DNA of 35,795 nt from Pseudomonadota bacterium (GTDB lineage Bacteria > Pseudomonadota > Alphaproteobacteria > Rhizobiales > Phreatobacteraceae): NCBI GenBank assembly GCA_023416965.1, contig JAEZGJ010000175.1, forward strand, positions 1 to 35,795, written 5' to 3'. Under the pieces are notes generated by a model. That model was not told where the DNA came from. It worked only from the letters and a program-made list of their open reading frames with translations, and did not search any database. This document shows positions 8,209 to 14,649 of this stretch, piece after piece; the stretch's first letter is position 1, and each line of letters starts with the position of its first letter. A program made the position numbers and the translations under genes.

Positions 8209-8237
8209 GTGACACCGAAGGCGGGGTCCGGTGTAAC
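8209..8237. promoter_or_regulatory. inverted repeat in the divergent control region of the rSAM cluster
   Basis: GTGACACCG (8209-8217) and CGGTGTAAC (8229-8237) are reverse complements at 8 of 9 positions, with an 11-base spacer. The centre-to-centre distance is about two helical turns, as expected for a dimeric regulator. It lies between the MerA-like gene (start 8092) and the radical SAM gene (start 8292), so it could control both arms. Neither a GGAAC/CGTT pair nor a convincing sigma70 promoter is visible in 8123-8291. Confidence 0.45.
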
Positions 8238-8291
8238 GTCTTGCCGCCGGAATGCGAATGCGGACGAAACGCCGCGATGGAGTGAAGCCTT

Positions 8292-9257
8292 TTGCAGCAG
8301 ACCATGCGAGAGCCCGGCGGCCGGACCATCGGCAAGTTCGAACATCCCGCCGTAACCGCCAGTGGCGAACGCCGCGCCGCGGTGGCGCTGAAGCGGCTGG
8401 AGACCCTGTGGTTCAACACAGGCACGCTCTGCAACATCACCTGCGCCAACTGCTACATCGAGAGTTCGCCGAAGAACGACGCCCTCGCCTATCTGACGCT
8501 CGCCGACGTGCGCGCCTCCCTCGACGAGATCCGCCGCGACCGCCTGCCCGTGACGCTCGTCGGCCTCACCGGCGGCGAGCCTTTCATGAACCCTGAGATC
8601 ATCCCCATCCTCGAGGCGATCTTGGCGGCCGGCCACGAGACCCTCGTCCTCACCAATGCCATGCGGCCGATGATGCGCCATCGCGCCGCGCTGCTCCGCC
8701 TGCGCGAGGCCCATGGGGCGAAGCTGCGCATCCGCGTCTCGCTCGACGATTATCGCGCCGCCGTGCACGACGCCGAGCGCGGCGCCGGGTCCTTCGCGAA
8801 GGCGATGGAGGGGCTGCGCTTCCTCGCATCGAGCGGCTTCCGCCTGGAGCTCGCCGGCCGCCGCCTCGCCGCCGATGCCGAGGCGGGCTCGCGCGAGGGC
8901 TATCGCCGCACCCTCGCCGCCGAAGGCATCGCCCTCGACTGGGACGATCCGGTCAGCCTCGTCGTCTTCCCGGAAATGCGCGCCGACGCCGATCCGCCGG
9001 AGATCACCGAGGCCTGCTGGGGCATTCTCCACAAGAGCCCGGACGAGGTCATGTGCGCCTCCGCCCGCATGGTTGTCCGCCGCAGGGGTGCCGACAGGCC
9101 GGCCGTGCTCGCCTGCACGCTCATCGCCTACGATCCCGCCTTCGAACTCGGCGCGACCCTGGCCGAGGCGGCGCGACCCGTGCCGCTCAACCACCGTTTC
9201 TGCGCGACCTTCTGCGTGCTCGGCGGTGCCGCCTGCGGCGCCGCGGCGCCGGCGTGA
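8292..9257 (+). CDS. radical SAM protein with cysteine-rich C-terminus, cluster core enzyme
   Basis: A 321-residue radical SAM enzyme. The cluster motif is Cys47-x3-Cys51-x2-Cys54 (LCNITCANCY), followed by the SAM-contact motif LTGGEPFMN (residues 92-100) and VLTNAM. The C-terminal third carries six more cysteines (242, 255, 275, 304, 308 and 315), ending in HRFCATFCVLGGAACG, which may bind an auxiliary Fe-S cluster. It lacks the architecture of ArsS. The reaction is unknown. The TTG start at 8292 is used because GGAG lies nine bases upstream; ATG at 8304 has no ribosome-binding site. It is translationally coupled (GTGA overlap) to the GT2-like transferase, so they act together. It is divergent from the flavoprotein operon. 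Confidence 0.85.
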   Translation: MQQTMREPGGRTIGKFEHPAVTASGERRAAVALKRLETLWFNTGTLCNITCANCYIESSPKNDALAYLTLADVRASLDEIRRDRLPVTLVGLTGGEPFMNPEIIPILEAILAAGHETLVLTNAMRPMMRHRAALLRLREAHGAKLRIRVSLDDYRAAVHDAERGAGSFAKAMEGLRFLASSGFRLELAGRRLAADAEAGSREGYRRTLAAEGIALDWDDPVSLVVFPEMRADADPPEITEACWGILHKSPDEVMCASARMVVRRRGADRPAVLACTLIAYDPAFELGATLAEAARPVPLNHRFCATFCVLGGAACGAAAPA

Positions 9258-9892
9258 CGGTCCAGGTCGAGCATGGACGGGCGGCGGCTGTCGATCCGCC
9301 GGCCCTCAGCGTCGTCGTGCCGCTGGCGGCGGACGAGCCTCCCCCTGAAGGCCTGATCGGGAGCCTGCCGGCCGACATGGAGGTGATCCTCGCCCGCGGC
9401 GGCACCCGCGCCGAGGCCCTCAATGCCGGTGCCGCTGCCGCCCGCGGCGCCGTCCTCTGGTTCCTCCATGCCGATACCCGCCTGCCGGAAGGGGCGGTGG
9501 AGGCCCTCGGCGCCGCCATCCGGCGCGAGCCCCGCGCGCTGCTCTTCTTTGACCTCGCCTTCGACGGGCCCGCCGTCATGGCGCTGAATGCCACCGGTGC
9601 CCGCTTCCGTTCGCGGCTGCTGCGCCTGCCCTTCGGCGACCAGGCCCTGTGCCTGGACGCCGGTCTCTTCCGGCAGCTCGGCGGCTATCCGGCCGTGCCG
9701 CGCGGCGAGGACCACCTCCTCGTCTGGCGCGCCCACCGCACGGGCGTGCCGGTGCGGCCGGTCGGGGCGAGCGTCACCACCAGCAGCCGCCGCTACCGCG
9801 CCCGCGGCTGGGCGCGCACCACGGCGCTCCATCTCGCACTCACCCTGCGCCAGGCCGCGCCCGAAGTGCTCGCCTGGCTCAGGGGCCGCTGA
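9254..9892 (+). CDS. compact GT2-like transferase (rSAM/selenodomain-associated transferase 2 type)
   Basis: A 212-residue GT-A-fold protein. It opens with LSVVVPL (residues 18-24), has NAGAAAARGAVLWFLHADTR with the HAD metal-binding triad, and carries the family marker FRSRLLRLPFGDQALCLDAG. RGEDHLLVWRAHRTG then supplies the usual ED catalytic region. This fits the 'transferase 2, rSAM/selenodomain-associated' family (MftF-like). It is shorter than typical members, and where GT2 enzymes have a D-G-S nucleotide-binding loop it reads LARGGTRAEA, so donor use may differ. The GTG start at 9254 overlaps the rSAM stop (GTGA), and no other start is close. It is probably cytoplasmic: there is no membrane segment. 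Confidence 0.82.
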   Translation: MTVQVEHGRAAAVDPPALSVVVPLAADEPPPEGLIGSLPADMEVILARGGTRAEALNAGAAAARGAVLWFLHADTRLPEGAVEALGAAIRREPRALLFFDLAFDGPAVMALNATGARFRSRLLRLPFGDQALCLDAGLFRQLGGYPAVPRGEDHLLVWRAHRTGVPVRPVGASVTTSSRRYRARGWARTTALHLALTLRQAAPEVLAWLRGR

Positions 9893-9947
9893 CCCCTTGT
9901 GGTATCGGGCGCCGGTTGCCGCGCCGGGCGCCGGCGGCGTAGGCCTG

Positions 9948-9984
9948 TCGCAGGTCCTGGGAGGGGAATCGCCCGCACCTGCGA
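9948..9984 (+). promoter_or_regulatory. long inverted repeat just upstream of glgP
   Basis: TCGCAGGT (9948-9955) and ACCTGCGA (9977-9984) are perfect 8-base reverse complements separated by 21 bases. The right arm ends where the glgP ribosome-binding site GAGAAGG begins (9983). It could be a leader hairpin affecting glgP translation or a two-site operator. The rest of the 104-base gap (9893-9996) shows no clear promoter. Confidence 0.4.
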
Positions 9985-9996
9985 GAAGGTTTCGTC

Positions 9997-12411
9997 ATGC
10001 ACCAGCAGCCATCGCGCTCCGCCCTGCGGCAGACCCTGCTCGGCAAGCTGCGCTATTCGATCGGCCGATCCCCGGAGGATGCCGTCGAACACGACTGGCT
10101 CACCGCCGCCATCCTCACCGTCCGCGACGCCATGGTGGATTCCTGGCGCCCGCCCTCCACGCCGGTGGGCAAACGCGTCTATTACCTGTCGCTGGAATTC
10201 CTCATCGGCCGCTCGCTGAACGATTCCCTCGGCAATCTCGGCCTGCGCGAGACGCTGCGCGACGTGCTCGCCGAATTCGGCCAGTCCCTCGACGCGCTGG
10301 AGACGCTGGAGCCCGACGCGGCCCTCGGCAATGGCGGTCTCGGGCGCCTCGCCGCCTGCTACATGGAATCCATGGCGAGCCTCGGCGTGCCGGCCATCGG
10401 CTACGGCATCCGCTACGAGCACGGCCTGTTCCGCCAGGTCATCGAGCGCGGCGAGCAGGTGGAGCGGCCGGAGGACTGGCTCTCCTTCCGCAATCCCTGG
10501 GAGTTCGAGCGCAGCGACCGCGCCTATGAGATCGGCTTCGGCGGCCGCGTCGAGGACGGCGAGGGCGACGCCGCCCATTGGGTTCCGGCCGAGCGGGTCC
10601 TCGCGGTGAGCTACGACATGCCGGTGGTCGGCTGGCGCGGCCATGCGACGACCACCCTGCGCCTCTTCCGCGCCCGCGCCCTCGAGCCGCTCTTCCTCGA
10701 GGCCTTCAACCGCGGCGATCTCGCCGGCGCCGTCTCCGAGCGCGTGCGGGCCGAGGCCATTTCCCGCGTCCTCTACCCGAACGATTCCACGCCCGAGGGC
10801 CAGGAGCTGCGGCTCCGGCAGGAATATTTCTTCACCGCCGCCGCCCTCCGCGATCTCGTCCTCCGCCACATCCGCGACGGGGAGGACCTGCGCACGCTGG
10901 ACCGGCGCGCGGCGATCCAGCTCAACGACACCCATCCGGCCCTCGCCGTCGCCGAACTCATGCGCCTGCTGGTCGACGAGCACGGCCTGCCCTGGGACGA
11001 GGCCTGGCGAGTGACGCGCGGCAGCATCGCCTATACCAATCACACCCTCCTGCCCGAGGCGCTGGAGACCTGGCCGGTCTCGCTCATGGAGCGGCTGCGG
11101 CCGCGCCACATGCAGATCATCTTCCGCATCAACGCCGTCTTCCTCGATGCCGCGGCGAAGACGCCCGGCCATCCCGACCTCGCGGCGCTGTCGCTCATCG
11201 ACGAGCACCACGGCCGGCGGGTGCGCATGGCCCATCTCGCCTTCGTCGGCTCCCACAGCGTCAACGGCGTCTCGGCCCTGCATTCCCGTCTGATGGAGGA
11301 GACGGTCTTCGCGCCGCTGGCGAAGATGGCGCCGGGCCGGATCCGCAACGTCACCAACGGCGTGTCGCCGCGACGCTGGCTGATCGGCGCCAATCCCGCC
11401 CTCGCCGACCTCATCGGCGAGGCCTGCGGCCGGGCGCGGCTCGACGATCCCGTCGACCTCACCGACTTCGCCGCGCAGGCCGGCGATGCGGCCTTCCGCG
11501 ACCGGCTGGGCGCGATCAAGCACGCCAACAAGGAGCGGCTCGCCCGCCGCCTCAAGGATCAGCTGGGCCTCGCCGTCGATCCCTCCTGGCTGTTCGACGT
11601 CCAGATCAAGCGCATCCACGAATACAAGCGCCAGCTCCTCAACATCCTGGAGACCATCGCCCTCTACGACACGCTGCGCGCCGAGCCCTGGCGCGACATT
11701 CCCCCGCGGCTGAAGCTCTTTTCCGGCAAGGCGGCCTCCAGCTACGTGACCGCCAAGACCATCATCCGCCTGATCAACGACGTCGCCTCGGTCATCAATC
11801 ATGATCCCGTCACGCGCGACCGGCTGAAGGTCGCCTTCCTGCCGAACTACAATGTCAGCCTCGCCGAGCTGATCATCCCGGCCGCCGACCTCTCCGAGCA
11901 GATCTCCACCGCCGGCATGGAGGCCTCCGGCACCGGCAACATGAAGTTCGCGCTCAACGGTGCCCTGACCATCGGCACGCTCGACGGCGCCAATATCGAG
12001 ATCGCCGAGCGGGTCGGGGAGGACAATATCGTCATCTTCGGCATGACGGCGGAGGAGGTGGCGGCGGAGCGCCGCTCGCCGCGCCGCAGCGAGGACATCC
12101 TCGGTCAGGATCCCGGCCTCGCCGACGTGCTGGACGCGGTCGCCTCCGGCGTCTTCTCCCCCGGCGAGCCGGACCGCTACCGCCCGCTGGTGGAGGCGCT
12201 GAAGCACCACGACACCTTCATGGTCCTTGCCGATTTCGCCGCCTACGAGGCGGCGCAGCGGCGGGTCGACGGACTGTGGGGCGACGCCGGTGCCTGGCAG
12301 GGCATGGCCGCCGCCAACATCGCGGGCTGCGGCTATTTCAGCGCCGACCGCTCCATTCGCGACTATGCCCGCACCATCTGGCACCTGCCCGCCGAGGACT
12401 GGCGCGGCTGA
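9997..12411 (+). CDS. glgP: glycogen/maltodextrin phosphorylase
   Basis: An 804-residue PLP-dependent GT35 phosphorylase that removes glucose from chain ends as glucose-1-phosphate. The PLP lysine is Lys650 in GTGNMKFALNGALTIG, the hallmark of the family. Other conserved blocks are AALGNGGLGRLAACYMES near residue 108, IQLNDTHPALA near 308, and RIHEYKRQLLNIL near 540. Length is close to E. coli GlgP (about 815). The ATG at 9997 has GAGAAGG upstream. It opens a block of glycogen genes and is tail-to-tail with glgX (stops 6 bases apart), so degradation by phosphorolysis and debranching is encoded side by side. An inverted repeat precedes the ribosome-binding site. Confidence 0.97.
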   Translation: MHQQPSRSALRQTLLGKLRYSIGRSPEDAVEHDWLTAAILTVRDAMVDSWRPPSTPVGKRVYYLSLEFLIGRSLNDSLGNLGLRETLRDVLAEFGQSLDALETLEPDAALGNGGLGRLAACYMESMASLGVPAIGYGIRYEHGLFRQVIERGEQVERPEDWLSFRNPWEFERSDRAYEIGFGGRVEDGEGDAAHWVPAERVLAVSYDMPVVGWRGHATTTLRLFRARALEPLFLEAFNRGDLAGAVSERVRAEAISRVLYPNDSTPEGQELRLRQEYFFTAAALRDLVLRHIRDGEDLRTLDRRAAIQLNDTHPALAVAELMRLLVDEHGLPWDEAWRVTRGSIAYTNHTLLPEALETWPVSLMERLRPRHMQIIFRINAVFLDAAAKTPGHPDLAALSLIDEHHGRRVRMAHLAFVGSHSVNGVSALHSRLMEETVFAPLAKMAPGRIRNVTNGVSPRRWLIGANPALADLIGEACGRARLDDPVDLTDFAAQAGDAAFRDRLGAIKHANKERLARRLKDQLGLAVDPSWLFDVQIKRIHEYKRQLLNILETIALYDTLRAEPWRDIPPRLKLFSGKAASSYVTAKTIIRLINDVASVINHDPVTRDRLKVAFLPNYNVSLAELIIPAADLSEQISTAGMEASGTGNMKFALNGALTIGTLDGANIEIAERVGEDNIVIFGMTAEEVAAERRSPRRSEDILGQDPGLADVLDAVASGVFSPGEPDRYRPLVEALKHHDTFMVLADFAAYEAAQRRVDGLWGDAGAWQGMAAANIAGCGYFSADRSIRDYARTIWHLPAEDWRG

Positions 12412-12417
12412 GCCGGC

Positions 12418-14469
12418 TCAGGCGAGAACCATCAGCGACCGGGGCCCGATGATCACCGCGCCGTCATGCGGGTCGCCACCCTCGGCTTCGGTGCGCACCT
12501 GCACGGTCCATTCCTGCCCCTCCGCACGCTCCGGCAGGGCGAACGAGACGCCGTTCTCCGAGGCGTTGAACAGGATCAGCGCCTCGCGGAAGCCCTCGCT
12601 CACCGTCTCGCAGGTCATCAGGAGGGCGATGGCGCGGGCGAGGTCGTCGTCCCAGTGCTCCTCCTCCTGGTCGCCGCCGGCCGGGTTGAGCCAGCGCAGC
12701 ACCACATCCTCGCGGAAGCTCGCCCGCCGGAAGATGTGGTTGTCCGCCCTGAGCTGCGTCAGCTCACGGACGAAGCGGGTCATCGCCTCGCCCGCTTCGC
12801 CCACCTGGTCCCAGTTGAGCCAGCCGATCGGATTGTCCTGGCAATAGGCGTTGTTGTTGCCCTCCTGCGAATTGCCGAACTCGTCGCCCGCTAGCAGCAT
12901 GGGCGTGCCGTGCGAGAGCAACAGGGTCGCCATCAGGTTGCGGGTGTGGCGGCGGCGCAGGGCGAGGATCTCCTCGTCGTCGGTCGGGCCCTCCGCGCCG
13001 AAATTGACCGACAGGTTGTGGCCGTGGCCGTCGCGATTGTCCTCGCCGTTGGCCTCGTTGTGGCGCTCCTCGTAGGCGGCCAGGTCCGCGAGGGTGAAGC
13101 CGTCATGGGCGGTGACGAAATTGACGCCCGCCCACGGCCGGCGGCCCCGCTGGTCGTAGATGTCGCCGGAGCCGGTGACGCGCGCCGCCATGTCGCGCAG
13201 GAGCCCGTTCTCGCCCTTCCAGAAGCCGCGGATCGTGTCGCGGTACTTGTCGTTCCACTCGGCCCAGCCCGGCGGGAAGCTGCCGACCTGATAGCCGCCC
13301 GGCCCGATGTCCCAGGGCTCGCCGACGAGCTTGACCTTGCGCAGCACCGGATCCTGGCCGATGGCGTCGAAGAAGCCGCCGCGCGGATCGAAGCCGTGCG
13401 GCTCGCGCCCGAGGATGGTGCCGAGGTCGAAGCGGAAGCCGTCCACCTCCATCACCTCCACCCAGTAGCGCAGCGAATCCAGCACCAGCTGCAGCTCGCG
13501 GGGGTGGCTGGTATTGACCGTGTTTCCGGTGCCGGGGTCGTTGATGTAGTAGCGGTGCGCGTCCGGCAGGGTGCGGTAGTAGGAGAAATTGTCGATGCCG
13601 CGGAAGGAGAGCGTCGCGCCGCGCTCGTTACCCTCGGCCGTGTGGTTGTAGACGACGTCCAGGATCACCTCGAGGCCGGCGTCGTGATAGGCGCGCACCA
13701 TGTCGCGGAAGGAGGCGAGGCCCTTCCTGCCGAGATAGCGGCCCATCGGCGCGAAGAAGGCGATGCTGTTGTAGCCCCAGTAGTTGCGCAGGCCGAGCTC
13801 CTCAAGCCGGTGGTCGTCGGCGAAGGCGTGGATCGGCAGGAGCTCGACGGAGGTGACGCCGAGGCTCTTCACATGGTCGATGATCGCCTGCTGCCCGAGC
13901 CCGTCGAAGGTGCCGCGCAGCGCCTCGGGAACGGCCGGATGCAGCTTCGTCATGCCGGCGGCGTGGCACTCGTAGAACACCGTGCGGTCCCACGGCACGC
14001 GCGGCGAGGCAGGACGGCCATCATCGAGGCCGAAATCGCTGACCACGCCTTTCGGCATGAAGGGCGCGCTGTCGCGCTCGTCGAAGGTGAGGTCGGCGTC
14101 CTCCTCCATGCCGAGCACGTAGCCATAGACGGCCGGGTCCCAGGCGATGGTGCCGTGCAGCTCGCGCGCATAGGGATCGATCAGCAACTTGTTCGGATTG
14201 AACCGGTGCCCGTCCTCCGGCCGATAGGGCCCGTGGACCCTATAGCCGTAGAGCTGCCCCGGCTTCAGCCCCGGCACATAGCCGTGCCAGACCTCGTCGG
14301 TATATTCCGGCAGTGTCAGCCGAGCGGTCTCGGTCCTGCCGCTGTCGTCGAAGAGGCAGAGCTCCACCCGGTCGGCATGGGCGGAGAAGAGTGCGAAATT
14401 GACGCCGTCGCCGTCTAAGGTCGCGCCGAGATCATGGGGCGCGCCCGGCATCATTCGCGTTGCTGTCAT
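12418..14469 (-). CDS. glgX: glycogen debranching enzyme GlgX (isoamylase-type, TreX-like)
   Basis: A 683-residue GH13 debranching enzyme with an N-terminal CBM48-like domain, cleaving alpha-1,6 branches of phosphorylase-trimmed glycogen. Catalytic residues appear as Asp348 in DGFRFDLGT, Glu384 in LVGEPWDIG and Asp456 in TAHDGFTLAD. In trehalose-making bacteria the same type of protein (TreX) supplies linear chains to TreY and TreZ, both encoded in this block, so it may serve both fates. A minus-strand EcfG-type promoter (14520-14544) lies 50 bases upstream. The ribosome-binding site before the ATG at 14469 is weak. It is divergent from glgA and convergent with glgP. Confidence 0.96.
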   Translation of the reverse strand: MTATRMMPGAPHDLGATLDGDGVNFALFSAHADRVELCLFDDSGRTETARLTLPEYTDEVWHGYVPGLKPGQLYGYRVHGPYRPEDGHRFNPNKLLIDPYARELHGTIAWDPAVYGYVLGMEEDADLTFDERDSAPFMPKGVVSDFGLDDGRPASPRVPWDRTVFYECHAAGMTKLHPAVPEALRGTFDGLGQQAIIDHVKSLGVTSVELLPIHAFADDHRLEELGLRNYWGYNSIAFFAPMGRYLGRKGLASFRDMVRAYHDAGLEVILDVVYNHTAEGNERGATLSFRGIDNFSYYRTLPDAHRYYINDPGTGNTVNTSHPRELQLVLDSLRYWVEVMEVDGFRFDLGTILGREPHGFDPRGGFFDAIGQDPVLRKVKLVGEPWDIGPGGYQVGSFPPGWAEWNDKYRDTIRGFWKGENGLLRDMAARVTGSGDIYDQRGRRPWAGVNFVTAHDGFTLADLAAYEERHNEANGEDNRDGHGHNLSVNFGAEGPTDDEEILALRRRHTRNLMATLLLSHGTPMLLAGDEFGNSQEGNNNAYCQDNPIGWLNWDQVGEAGEAMTRFVRELTQLRADNHIFRRASFREDVVLRWLNPAGGDQEEEHWDDDLARAIALLMTCETVSEGFREALILFNASENGVSFALPERAEGQEWTVQVRTEAEGGDPHDGAVIIGPRSLMVLA

Positions 14470-14519
14470 GGGGGGATCTTACGCTCTCGCGGGCAGGCGA
14501 TCTGCACGTTCTGGCCAGC

Positions 14520-14544
14520 AACGCGAGGCTCCGGAGGCGGTTCC
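14520..14544 (-). promoter_or_regulatory. EcfG-type general-stress promoter for glgX
   Basis: On the minus strand, GGAAC (14540-14544) is followed by 16 bases and CGTT (14520-14523), an exact match to the EcfG consensus with an allowed spacing. The transcript should start near 14513, giving a leader of about 40-45 bases to the glgX ATG at 14469. It lies back to back with the glgA promoter at 14586-14611. Confidence 0.75.
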
Positions 14545-14574
14545 CGCCGGCGCCGGCAGCCGCCCATCTTTTTT
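14536..14574 (+). terminator. terminator-like hairpin between the divergent glgX and glgA promoters
   Basis: GGCGG (14536-14540) pairs with CCGCC (14560-14564); the interior holds a self-complementary GCCGGCGCCGGC, and six T follow at 14569-14574. On the plus strand this has the form of an intrinsic terminator, though no plus-strand gene ends here. It overlaps the -35 element of the glgX promoter and precedes the glgA promoter, so it could insulate glgA from upstream or spurious transcription. Confidence 0.4.
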
Positions 14575-14585
14575 GCGGTGCAATA

Positions 14586-14611
14586 GGAACTTCGTCACTC
14601 GTCCTGTCGTT
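14586..14611 (+). promoter_or_regulatory. EcfG-type general-stress promoter for glgA
   Basis: GGAAC (14586-14590), 17 bases, then CGTT (14608-14611): an exact EcfG consensus. The predicted start is near 14620, about 30 bases before the glgA ATG at 14650. Together with the opposite-strand element at 14520-14544 it makes the whole glgX-glgA gap a divergent stress-promoter region. Confidence 0.8.
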
Positions 14612-14649
14612 GTAGCCGTGACATCCCCTGAAATTCCCGCGAGCGTGCC

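Noticed and set aside
8292..9257. ArsS-type radical SAM enzyme or a selenoprotein read through TGA
   Set aside because: The C-terminal architecture of ArsS is absent, and the terminal TGA is used for the GTGA overlap with the next gene. I see no hairpin suited to selenocysteine insertion.
9793..12384. 863-codon minus-strand open frame antisense to glgP
   Set aside because: Composition is typical of a GC-rich shadow frame, there is no recognisable domain, and glgP on the other strand is certain.
12910..14418. 502-codon plus-strand open frame antisense to glgX
   Set aside because: No domain or ribosome-binding site; it mirrors the codon bias of glgX.
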